Below, in pieces: positions 56,572-64,000 of a stretch of 64,000 nt of DNA. The position numbers and the translations under genes were made by a program. Positions within the stretch are counted from its first letter, which is position 1; the number at the start of each line of letters is the position of its first letter. This DNA comes from Cupriavidus necator (GTDB lineage Bacteria > Pseudomonadota > Gammaproteobacteria > Burkholderiales > Burkholderiaceae), in NCBI GenBank assembly GCA_022041995.1, contig CP074381.1, positions 558,001 through 622,000 of the forward strand, read 5' to 3'. Under the pieces are notes generated by a model. The model searched no databases and was not told the DNA's origin. It was given only the letters and a program-made list of their open reading frames with translations.

Positions 56572-58551
56572 ATGCATTCTCCGCTGGAACTGACCCTGGT
56601 GCTGCTGGCCGCCGCCGTCTTCGGCGTGGTCGCATTCCGCATGCTGCAGCTGCCGCCGATGCTGGGCTACCTGGCCGTTGGCATCCTGATCGGCCCGCAT
56701 GCGCTGGGGCTGGCCAGCGACACCGCGCAGACCAAGTATCTGGCCGAATTCGGCGTGGTCTTCCTGATGTTCTCGATCGGGCTGGAGTTCAACCTGACCA
56801 AGCTGCGCTCGATGAAGCGGCTGGTGTTCGGCCTGGGCGGCTCGCAGGTGGTGCTGTCGATGCTGGCAGTGGTGCCGGCCAGCTGGGCTTTCAACTGGCT
56901 GTTCCCGCTGTCCTGGCAGGCGTCCGTGGCGCTGGGCGGGGCGCTGGCGATGTCTTCCACCGCGATCGTCTCCAAGATGCTGTCCGAGCGCATGGAGCTG
57001 GAAAGCGAGCAGGGCCGCAATATCATCAGCATCCTGCTGTTCCAGGATCTGGCGGTGGTGCCGCTGCTGATCGTGATTCCGGCGCTGTCGCGCGATCCGG
57101 GCGACCTGATGGTGGCGCTGGGCCTGGCCACGGTCAAGATCGTGGTGGCCCTGGGCGCCATCTTCTTCCTGGGCCAGCGCCTGATGAGCCGCTGGTTCCA
57201 CGTGGTGGCGGCGCGCCGCTCGCAGGAACTGTTCATGCTGAACCTGCTGCTGGTGACGCTGGGCATGGCGGCGCTGACCGAGCGGCTGGGCCTGTCGATG
57301 GCGCTGGGCGCCTTCATGGCGGGCATGCTGATCTCCGAGACACCCTACCGCCACCAGGTGGAAGAGGACATCAAGCCGTTCCGCGACGTGCTGCTGGGGC
57401 TGTTCTTTGTCACCATCGGCATGCTGCTCAATATCCGCGTGGTGCTGGACCACGTGTGGCTGGTGCTGGCGCTGCTGGTGGTGCCGGTGCTGTTCAAGCT
57501 GGTGCTGATCGCGCTGCTGGCGCGGGTCTTCGGCTCGCGCCAGGGGGTGGCCATCCGCACCGGGCTGGGGCTGGCGCAGGCGGGTGAATTCGGTTTCGTG
57601 CTGCTGAACCAGATCGACGGCCTGAACCTGGTCGACCCGGTGCTGATCCAGGTGATCCTGGCGTCGATGCTGCTGTCGATGCTGGCCGCGCCATTCCTGA
57701 TCCAGTACAGCGACGCCATCGTGCTGCGCTTTGCCGCCAACGAATGGCTGATGCAGTCGCTGAACATGACCCGCATCGCCGCGCAGAGCCTGCAGACCGA
57801 GAAGCACGCCATCATCTGCGGCTTCGGCCGCAGCGGGCAGAACCTGGCGCACATGCTGGAGCGCGAGGGCATCAACTACGTGGCGCTGGACCTGGATCCC
57901 GACCGCGTGCGCGAGGCCGCCGCGGCCGGCGATACCGTGGTCTACGGCGACGCGGGCCGGCGCGAGGCACTGATCGCCGCCGGCATCCACCGGGCCGCCG
58001 CCCTGATCGTCACCTATGCCAACACGCCGTCGGCGCTCAAGGTGCTGCACCACGTGCAGGAGCTGGCGCCGGCGCTGCCGGTGATCGTTCGCACGGTGGA
58101 CGATTCAGAGCTCGACACGCTGCAGAAGGCCGGCGCCACCGAAGTGGTGCCCGAGATCATCGAGGGCAGCCTGATGCTGGCCTCGCACGCGCTGGTGCTG
58201 CTGGGCGTGCCGATGCGGCACGTGCTGCGCGGCGTGCAGGAAGCGCGCGACGCGCGCTACAGCCTGCTGCGCGGTTATTTCCACGGCCGCGACGATGAGG
58301 AGGACATGGTCGAGCGCGATTCGGTGCGGCTGCATTCCGTGTCGCTCGGGCCGCAATCCACGGCGGTGGGGCGGCGCCTTGGCGTGCTGGGGCTGGAGCG
58401 GATCGGCGTGGAAGTGACCGCGGTGCGCCGGCGCGGCATCCGCGCCTTCGACCCGGAGCCCGAGACCGTGCTGGAACCGGGCGACATCGTAGTGCTGCGC
58501 GGCCCGCCCGAGGCGCTTGAGGCCGCGGAAACGCGCATCCTGAACGGCTGA
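56572..58551 (+). CDS. monovalent cation:proton antiporter-2 (CPA2/Kef type) with TrkA domains
   Basis: Inner-membrane K+ or Na+/H+ antiporter. About twelve helices start at LELTLVLLAAAVFGVVAFRM, with GYLAVGILIGPHALGL, EFGVVFLMFSIGLEFNL and LGAFMAGMLISETPYRHQVE, followed by a cytosolic RCK N domain with the NAD-binding AIICGFGRSGQNLAHMLERE and a C-terminal RCK_C (VGRRLGVLGLERIGVEVTAV). At 659 residues it is like KefB/YbaL. I start it at ATG 56572; the frame upstream overlaps kdsD. Whether it is glutathione-gated is not clear. Confidence 0.93.
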   Translation: MHSPLELTLVLLAAAVFGVVAFRMLQLPPMLGYLAVGILIGPHALGLASDTAQTKYLAEFGVVFLMFSIGLEFNLTKLRSMKRLVFGLGGSQVVLSMLAVVPASWAFNWLFPLSWQASVALGGALAMSSTAIVSKMLSERMELESEQGRNIISILLFQDLAVVPLLIVIPALSRDPGDLMVALGLATVKIVVALGAIFFLGQRLMSRWFHVVAARRSQELFMLNLLLVTLGMAALTERLGLSMALGAFMAGMLISETPYRHQVEEDIKPFRDVLLGLFFVTIGMLLNIRVVLDHVWLVLALLVVPVLFKLVLIALLARVFGSRQGVAIRTGLGLAQAGEFGFVLLNQIDGLNLVDPVLIQVILASMLLSMLAAPFLIQYSDAIVLRFAANEWLMQSLNMTRIAAQSLQTEKHAIICGFGRSGQNLAHMLEREGINYVALDLDPDRVREAAAAGDTVVYGDAGRREALIAAGIHRAAALIVTYANTPSALKVLHHVQELAPALPVIVRTVDDSELDTLQKAGATEVVPEIIEGSLMLASHALVLLGVPMRHVLRGVQEARDARYSLLRGYFHGRDDEEDMVERDSVRLHSVSLGPQSTAVGRRLGVLGLERIGVEVTAVRRRGIRAFDPEPETVLEPGDIVVLRGPPEALEAAETRILNG

Positions 58552-58572
58552 GCCGGGGGCGCCGGGGCGGCG

Positions 58573-58947
58573 TCAGTGCGCACGCGCCTCGACCCAGGAT
58601 TCCGGCAGGTTGTCGAGCACGGCGCGTGGGTCCAGCGAGCGGATCGGCACGCTGGTATCGGCCGGGATACGGCCCTCGCCCTGCAGCATCAGGTAGCGCA
58701 GGCAGCACACGCGCAGGAAGGACGAGAAATTGCCCGCCACCGCCTCGCTGCCGCGATGTTCGGTCAGTTCATCGTGCAGGCGCGTGATCAGCTGGTTGAC
58801 GGACATGTTGTCGCGCCGCGCCAGTTCTTCCAGCACTTCCCAGAACAGGCTCTCCAGCCGGATGCTGGTGGCCACGCCATGCAGGCGCAGCGAGCGCGAC
58901 TGGCTTTGGTACGACGCCGGGTTGGCGCGGATAAAGATTTCACACAT
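58573..58947 (-). CDS. ribbon-helix-helix domain protein
   Basis: A 124-residue protein with a central RHH-type DNA-binding fold: [40 protein letters not shown] and [10 protein letters not shown]. The C-terminal part ([20 protein letters not shown]) is conserved in the RHH_4 family. It may be a small transcription factor; no operator was recognised. Start at 58947. It converges on the antiporter gene, 21 bp apart, and lies near the DJ-1 family gene. Confidence 0.8.
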   Translation of the reverse strand: MCEIFIRANPASYQSQSRSLRLHGVATSIRLESLFWEVLEELARRDNMSVNQLITRLHDELTEHRGSEAVAGNFSSFLRVCCLRYLMLQGEGRIPADTSVPIRSLDPRAVLDNLPESWVEARAH

Positions 58948-59050
58948 GGATGCTCCCGAGCGGGCGGCGCGGCCGGCGGTCATGGGCACGGCTCGCCTTA
59001 TGGGGCGGACCGTGCCTTCACGCATGGGGGGGCGCCGCGTGCGGAAAGCT

Positions 59051-59629
59051 CTAATGTACGATCCGCGTGCCCAGCACGGCAAGGAACTGCGCCAGCCAGG
59101 CCGGATGCGCGGGCCAGGCCGGGGCGGTGACGAGGTTGCCGTCGGTATGGGCCTGGTCGACGGGAATATCGGCATAGGCGCCGCCGGCCAGCTTCACCTC
59201 GGGCGCACAGGCCGGGTAGGCGGAGCAGGTCTTGCCTTCGAGCACGCCTGCCGCGGCCAGCAACTGGGCGCCGTGGCAGACCGCGGCGATCGGCTTGTCC
59301 GCCTGGGCGAAGTGGCGCACGATCTCCAGCACGCGCGCGTTCAGGCGCAAGTATTCCGGGGCGCGGCCGCCGGGGATGACCAGCGCGTCGTAATCGGCAG
59401 GGTCGATTTCGGCAAAGGTCGCGTTGAGGGTGAAGTTGTGGCCGCGCTTCTCGGTGTAGGTCTGGTCGCCCTCGAAGTCATGGATCGCGGTGGCGCAGGC
59501 GTCGCCCGCTTCTTTGTCCGGGCAGGCCGCGTGGACGGTGTGCCCGACCATCTGCAGTGCCTGGAACGGCACCATGGTTTCGTAGTCTTCGGCGTAGTCG
59601 CCCACCAGCATCAGAATCTTTTTTGCCAT
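59051..59629 (-). CDS. DJ-1/PfpI family protein
   Basis: DJ-1/PfpI-fold protein, 192 residues. It opens [20 protein letters not shown]. The nucleophile elbow is in [16 protein letters not shown] (AVCHG) with the supporting glutamate in [29 protein letters not shown] is typical of the PfpI branch. Members include glyoxalase III-like and chaperone-like enzymes, so the role is open. A good RBS (AGGAG) precedes the ATG. It is divergent from apt by 222 bp. Confidence 0.9.
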   Translation of the reverse strand: MAKKILMLVGDYAEDYETMVPFQALQMVGHTVHAACPDKEAGDACATAIHDFEGDQTYTEKRGHNFTLNATFAEIDPADYDALVIPGGRAPEYLRLNARVLEIVRHFAQADKPIAAVCHGAQLLAAAGVLEGKTCSAYPACAPEVKLAGGAYADIPVDQAHTDGNLVTAPAWPAHPAWLAQFLAVLGTRIVH

Positions 59630-59851
59630 CGCGGTCTCCTGTATGGTTACGGGTGTCCGGCGGGTGCCGGACGCGGCAGCCGGCCCCCTGGCAGACTGTC
59701 GGGCCGGGAGGGCCGGCAGGGCCATTGTGCTGGCCGTCCCGGTGGCGCGGGTGGTAACTGGTTACCGCGCCGGCGGCCACCCTGCCGCGATCCACTGCGG
59801 CCCATTTCCGACCGGCGCGCCACGCTGCGCGCCTACCGTTTCCAGATCCCT

Positions 59852-60424
59852 ATGGCAGATTCCATCATCCAGTCCCCCGAGCTCGGCGACGTCACCGGCT
59901 ACCTGCGCGAGCGCATCCGCACCGTGCCGGACTGGCCCATGCCGGGCGTAATGTTCCGCGACATCACCCCGCTGCTGCAGAACCCCAAGACGCTGCGCGT
60001 GCTGATCGATGTCTTCGTGCACCGCTACATGGATGCGCAGCTCGACCTGGTGGCGGGCATCGACGCGCGCGGATTTATCCTGGGCGCGATCGTCGCGTAT
60101 GAGCTGAACCTGGGCTTCGTGTCGATCCGCAAGAAGGGCAAGCTGCCGTTCCAGACCGTGGCCGAGGAGTATGAGCTGGAATACGGCAGCGCCACCGTCG
60201 AGATCCATGCCGACGCCTGCAAGGCCGGCGACCGCGTGCTGCTGGTCGACGACCTGATCGCCACCGGCGGCACCATGATGGCCGGACGCAAGCTGCTGGA
60301 GCGCCTGGGCGCGACGGTAGTGGAGGGCGCGGCCATCGTCGACCTGCCCGAGCTGGGCGGCTCGAAGCTGCTGCAGGACGGCGGGCTGCCGCTGTTCACC
60401 GTGTGCAAGTTTGAAGGTCACTGA
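59852..60424 (+). CDS. apt: adenine phosphoribosyltransferase
   Basis: Purine salvage: adenine plus PRPP gives AMP. The 190-residue product begins [20 protein letters not shown], then [40 protein letters not shown] and the PRPP loop [20 protein letters not shown]. The start at 59852 excludes long upstream in-frame sequence without family similarity. It lies 43 bp before the LysE exporter gene, with which it may be cotranscribed. Confidence 0.96.
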   Translation: MADSIIQSPELGDVTGYLRERIRTVPDWPMPGVMFRDITPLLQNPKTLRVLIDVFVHRYMDAQLDLVAGIDARGFILGAIVAYELNLGFVSIRKKGKLPFQTVAEEYELEYGSATVEIHADACKAGDRVLLVDDLIATGGTMMAGRKLLERLGATVVEGAAIVDLPELGGSKLLQDGGLPLFTVCKFEGH

Positions 60425-60467
60425 GCCACGCTGACCGGCCTGCAAGATTTCCACGCAAGGAGACCCC

Positions 60468-61078
60468 ATGCCTGACCTGCTGCTGTTCCTGCTGACTTCG
60501 ATCGCGGTCACCGTGGCCCCCGGGCCGACAACCTGCAGGTGCTGGCGCGCGGCATGGCGCAGGGACGGCGCGCGGGGCTGGTGGCGGCACTGGGCTTTTC
60601 GGTCGGGTGCCTGTTCCACACCGTGATCGCGGCGGTGGGGCTGGCCGCGGTGCTGCGCTCGTCGCCGCTGGCGTTCCAGCTGATCAAGTACGCGGGCGCG
60701 GCCTACCTGATCTGGATCGGCATCCAGGCGCTGCGCGCCAGGGGTGGGCTGGCGCAGGGCGGCGATGTCGACGCGGTGCCGCTCGCGCGCGTGTTCCGCC
60801 AGAGCGTGCTGGGCAACATCATGAATCCCAAGGTGACGCTGTTCTTCCTGGTGTTCCTGCCGCAGTTCGTGCGCGCCGATGCCGCGCACCCGGGGCTGCA
60901 GTTCCTGCTGCTGGGCGTGGTGTTCATGCTGCAGACGGCGGTCGTGTTCTCGCTGTTCGGGCTGTGCGCGGGCTGGCTGGGCGCCTGGCTGCGCCGCCGC
61001 CCGGCCACTGGCCGCTGGCTGGACCGCGCCGCCGGGGCGATCTTCGTCGGTCTGGGGATCAAGGTCGCGCTGCCCTGA
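60468..61078 (+). CDS. LysE/RhtB-family amino-acid exporter, apparent frameshift
   Basis: Inner-membrane exporter with five to six helices. The N-terminal signature reads VAPGPDNLQVLARGMAQGRR only after one C is added to GGGCCGAC at 60525-60526; as read the frame closes early. The rest follows normally: GLVAALGFSVGCLFHTVIAA, AYLIWIGIQALRAR, SVLGNIMNPKVTLFFLVFLP and a C-terminal helix. Corrected length is about 203 residues. ATG 60468 has a good RBS (AAGGAG). The substrate cannot be told. Confidence 0.9.
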
Positions 61079-61269
61079 GCGCCGTCGGCTGGTGCGCACC
61101 CGGGAGCTCGTTGCGGCATGCTTTGCCGGTATTGCCCGTGTTGCCCGCACGCTGCACCCATGCCGTTGCCGCTGTCGGGTGACGGGCGCATAATGCCCCA
61201 TTGACAACTACACGATGACCGGGCCGAGCCTCCAGGGTTTTGCCGGCACTGGTCACACAAAGGCGCACA

Positions 61270-62949
61270 ATGGGCGTACTCCTTCACCTGTTATCAGGCG
61301 TTGCCCTGCTCGTCTGGGGCACCAACATCGTCAAGGTCGGCATCCTGCGTGTCTACGGCGCGAACCTGCGCCATGTCCTGTCGACCAGCGTCTCCAACCG
61401 CTTCACCGCCTTCCTTGCCGGGCTCGGCGTCACCGGGCTGGTCCAGAGCAGCAACGCCACCGCGGTCATCGTGAGCTCCTTCGTCGGCCAGGGCCTGATC
61501 GCCGTGGCGCCGGCGCTGGCCATCATGCTCGGCGCCAACGTCGGCACCGCGCTGATGGTGCAGGTGTTCTCGCTGGACCTGTCATGGCTGTCGCCGTTGC
61601 TGATCTTCATTGGCGTGATCTGCCACCTGACCTGGAAGGGCAGCAAGCCCGGCCATGTCGGCCGCGTGCTGATCGGCCTGGGCCTGATCACGCTGGCGCT
61701 GGAACTGATCTCCATCGCCACCCGTCCCGTGGTGCAGGCCGCCGGCGTCAAGGTCCTGTTCGCCTCGCTGACCGGCGACTCGGGGCTGGACATGCTGGTC
61801 GGCGCCTTCCTGACCATCCTGTGCTATTCCAGCCTGGCCGTGGTGCTGTTCTGCGGCGCGCTGGCCTCGGCCGGCGTGGTGTCGATCCACGTGGCGCTGG
61901 CGCTGGTGCTGGGGGCCAACCTGGGTTCGGGCATCTCGGCGCTGCTGACCACCTCGGGCAACAACCAGCCGGGCAAGCGCGTGACGCTGGGCAACCTGCT
62001 GTCGCGCCTGCTGGGCTGCCTGGTGGCGCTGCCGCTGCTGGGCCAGGCCGAGGAGCTGCTGGCGCTGCTGGACCATGACCCGCAACGGCTGATCGTCAAT
62101 TTCCACCTGCTGTTCAACGTCGCGCTGGCGGTGCTGCTGCTGGGCGCCACCGCGCCGCTGGCGCGCCTGTGCGAGAAGGTGCTGCCCGGGCGCAATACCG
62201 GCGACAGCCAGGTCACGCCGCGCCACCTCGATACGGCCGCGCTGTCCACGCCCACGCTGGCGCTGGCCAACGCCGCGCGCGAAGTGCTGCGCATCGGCGA
62301 CCGCGTCGAGCAGATGCTGGACAACATGCTGCGCGTGCTGCGCACCAACGACGCCAAGCTGGCCGATGCCACCTGCCGCATCGACAACGAGGTGGACGAC
62401 CTCTACACCGCGATCAAGCTCTACCTGACCCGCATCAGCCTGGAAGCGCTGGACGAGCGTGACGGCCAGCGCTGGACCGAGATCATCTCGCTCACCATCA
62501 ACCTGGAACACGCGGGCGACATCATCGAGCGCATCCTGCTCGATACCAAGGACAAGAAGATCGCCCACAACCTGATGTTCTCCGAGGCGGGCATGCAGGA
62601 AATCGCCGAGATGCACGCACGCCTGGTCGCCAACCTGCGGCTGGGCTTGTCGGTGTTCCTCAACGGCGACCTCAAGAGCGCGCAGGCGCTGATGGCCGAG
62701 AAAGCGAACTTCCGCGAACTGGAGCGCAAGTACGCGCGCACCCACCTGCAGCGCGTGGCGGTGCAGACTGCCGAGAGCATTGAAACCAGTTCGCTGCACC
62801 TGGATGTGATCAGCGAACTGAAGCGGCTCAATTCGCTGTTCTGCGCGACGGCTTACCCAGTGCTGGAGCAGGCCGGTATTCTCAACCGCAGCCGGATGAA
62901 GGAAGACGATATGCCGCCGGTGCCCACGGTGCAGGCGGCACAGCACTGA
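61270..62949 (+). CDS. Na/Pi cotransporter family protein (YjbB type) with C-terminal PhoU-like domain
   Basis: A phosphate (or anion) symporter. The N-terminal half has two NptA/Na_Pi repeats: FLAGLGVTGLVQSSNATAVI and, in the second half, GAFLTILCYSSLAVVLFCGA, with ANVGTALMVQVFSL and ANLGSGISALLTTSGNNQPG. The C-terminal 200 residues are PhoU-like helices (AAREVLRIGDRVEQMLDNML, INLEHAGDIIERILLDTKDK). At about 559 residues it matches E. coli YjbB. I chose ATG 61270 (MGVLLHLLSGVALLVWGTNI). No Pho box was seen upstream. Confidence 0.92.
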   Translation: MGVLLHLLSGVALLVWGTNIVKVGILRVYGANLRHVLSTSVSNRFTAFLAGLGVTGLVQSSNATAVIVSSFVGQGLIAVAPALAIMLGANVGTALMVQVFSLDLSWLSPLLIFIGVICHLTWKGSKPGHVGRVLIGLGLITLALELISIATRPVVQAAGVKVLFASLTGDSGLDMLVGAFLTILCYSSLAVVLFCGALASAGVVSIHVALALVLGANLGSGISALLTTSGNNQPGKRVTLGNLLSRLLGCLVALPLLGQAEELLALLDHDPQRLIVNFHLLFNVALAVLLLGATAPLARLCEKVLPGRNTGDSQVTPRHLDTAALSTPTLALANAAREVLRIGDRVEQMLDNMLRVLRTNDAKLADATCRIDNEVDDLYTAIKLYLTRISLEALDERDGQRWTEIISLTINLEHAGDIIERILLDTKDKKIAHNLMFSEAGMQEIAEMHARLVANLRLGLSVFLNGDLKSAQALMAEKANFRELERKYARTHLQRVAVQTAESIETSSLHLDVISELKRLNSLFCATAYPVLEQAGILNRSRMKEDDMPPVPTVQAAQH

Positions 62950-62958
62950 CCGGCGCGG

Positions 62959-63444
62959 CTACAGCTTGTAGCCAAACTTCCGCAACAGCGCCTTGCGATC
63001 CGCCACATCTGCGTCGGTCTCGATCCCCAGCGGCGAGGCCCCATCGATCACGCCCACCACGCCGCGCCCGGCATCGGTCTCGGCCACCAGCACCTGGGTC
63101 GGGTTGGCGGTCGCGCAGAAGATGCGGCAAACCTCCGGCACCGCCCGCACCGCGGCCAGCACGTTGACCGGGAAAAACCCGTCCCCCAGGAAGATCACGA
63201 AGGTATGCCCGGCGCCGATGGCGCGGGCGTTCTCGCAGGCGAGGTCGATCAGGTCTTCATCGGTGCCGGACCAGCGCACCAGGCGCTTGCCCGAGGCCTC
63301 GCAGAACGCCAGGCCGAAGCGGATGCCCGGCACGGTGCTTACCAGCGCTTCGTGCAGGTCTTCCACGGTCTTGATGAAGTGCGAATGGCCGAAGATGAAG
63401 TTGGTGGCTTCCGGCTTGGTGACCGGCACGACCGACAGTTCCAT
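62959..63444 (-). CDS. adenosine-specific kinase-like protein (DUF355)
   Basis: A 161-residue protein of the DUF355 family, annotated adenosine-specific kinase from structural work on an archaeal member. It begins MELSVVPVTKPEATNFIFGH, then SHFIKTVEDLHEALVSTVPG, GLAFCEASGKRLVRWSGTDE, AGHTFVIFLGDGFFPVNVLA and CRIFCATANPTQVLVAETDA. The enzymatic claim is weak in bacteria, so I keep the family name. Start at 63444. It converges on the symporter gene (9 bp) and lies next to uvrA. Confidence 0.88.
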   Translation of the reverse strand: MELSVVPVTKPEATNFIFGHSHFIKTVEDLHEALVSTVPGIRFGLAFCEASGKRLVRWSGTDEDLIDLACENARAIGAGHTFVIFLGDGFFPVNVLAAVRAVPEVCRIFCATANPTQVLVAETDAGRGVVGVIDGASPLGIETDADVADRKALLRKFGYKL

Positions 63445-63554
63445 GGCAGGCTCCCGAATGGCCGCAGGGCTTGCCGCCATCGGGTTCATGGTAGGGCGCG
63501 GGGTAGCGAATGCAAGCCGCGCGGCGGCGCCGGCCTGCATGCGCCTACACATGC

Positions 63555-64000
63555 TTATGCGCGCTTGAGCAGCGGCGCCAGGTACTTGCCGGTAAAGCTC
63601 GCCTTGCTCCTGGCGACATCTTCCGGCGTGCCGCGCGCGATCACCTGCCCACCGCCGGCGCCGCCTTCCGGCCCCATGTCGATGAGCCAGTCCGCGGTCT
63701 TGATGACATCGAGGTTGTGCTCGATGATGACCACGGTATTGCCCTGGTCGCGCAGCTTGTGGATGACCTTGAGCAGCAGTTCGATATCGTGGAAGTGCAG
63801 CCCGGTGGTCGGTTCGTCCAGGATATAGAGCGTGCGCCCGGTGTCGCGCTTGGACAGCTCCAGCGACAGCTTGACGCGCTGTGCCTCGCCGCCGGACAGC
63901 GTGGTCGCCGACTGCCCCAGCCGGATATAGCCCAGCCCCACGTCCAGCAGCGTCTGCAGCTTGCGCCGCACCACCGGCACCGCGCTGAAGAACTCATGCG
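63555..64000 (-). CDS. uvrA: excinuclease ABC subunit A, C-terminal part (cut by window edge)
   Basis: Damage-recognition ATPase of nucleotide excision repair. Only the last 148 codons are visible. They hold [20 protein letters not shown], the ABC signature [17 protein letters not shown], Walker [17 protein letters not shown] and the H-loop [20 protein letters not shown] of the second ABC domain. The C-terminus is YLAPLLKRA. The gene continues beyond position 64000. Confidence 0.96.
   Translation of the reverse strand, partial: HEFFSAVPVVRRKLQTLLDVGLGYIRLGQSATTLSGGEAQRVKLSLELSKRDTGRTLYILDEPTTGLHFHDIELLLKVIHKLRDQGNTVVIIEHNLDVIKTADWLIDMGPEGGAGGGQVIARGTPEDVARSKASFTGKYLAPLLKRA

Noticed and set aside
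56491-58053. A 520-codon minus-strand frame rich in His/Gln/Arg
   Set aside because: Antisense to the CPA2 antiporter, which has full membrane and RCK motifs.

Overview
This is about 64 kb of high-GC chromosomal DNA. Gene content, gene order and protein sequence fit a beta-proteobacterium of the Burkholderiales, most likely Cupriavidus or close Ralstonia relatives. That is my recognition of order and sequence, not a database match. It reads as core chromosome: I see no insertion sequence, prophage, integrase, CRISPR array, toxin-antitoxin pair or island-like base composition. I did not find a convincing undescribed system. The most interesting content is regulatory (CIRCE at rpoH, an ANTAR-type leader at the nitrate transporter, a candidate Pho box at phoX), plus one quality problem described below.

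Layout. 1-8.2 kb: ctpA (cut by the left edge) and gpmA on minus; rhodanese, grxC, secB, gpsA and a Tct/Bug-type binding protein on plus; trmL and comF on minus; a BioC-like methyltransferase on plus. 8.2-18.8 kb: a complete caa3-type cytochrome c oxidase locus (DUF2244 gene, ctaC, ctaD, a 43-residue assembly peptide, ctaG, DUF2970 gene, ctaE, surf1, thioredoxin-like gene, ctaA, ctaB, sco) that supplies the oxidase subunits, heme A synthesis and copper insertion. 18.8-26.2 kb: rpoH with a perfect CIRCE operator, a pirin, ybiB, and a nitrate ABC transporter (nrtABD) preceded by the ANTAR regulator nasT and a leader terminator. 26.4-36 kb: a FAH hydrolase and a zeta-class GST-type isomerase, ftsY, a paired M16 peptidase system, rsmD, coaD, a ferredoxin, and phoX.

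36-49 kb: a minus-strand run reading TPR protein, lolB, ispE, tRNA-Gln, prs, rplY, pth; divergent from it mutM, a dynamin-like GTPase and mutY; then a LON-domain protein, rapZ and a PsiF-repeat protein. 49-56.4 kb: the conserved kdsD-lptC-lptA-lptB-rpoN-hpf-ptsN-hprK block (lipopolysaccharide export, sigma-54, ribosome hibernation, nitrogen PTS); kdsC, often found after kdsD, is absent here. 56.5-64 kb: a CPA2 antiporter, an RHH protein, a DJ-1/PfpI protein, apt, a LysE exporter, a Na/Pi symporter, a DUF355 protein and the C-terminal part of uvrA at the right edge.

Sequence quality. Thirteen genes (gpmA, gpsA, the tctC-like gene, comF, bioC-like, ctaB, rpoH, pirin, nasT, ispE, mutM, mutY, lysE) each carry an apparent one-base deletion, and comF carries two. 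Nearly all lie in a run of G or C, and in each the family sequence resumes at once in the next frame. Several of these genes are essential, so I read these as under-called homopolymers in the assembly rather than pseudogenes. I annotate the full gene span and state the break point.
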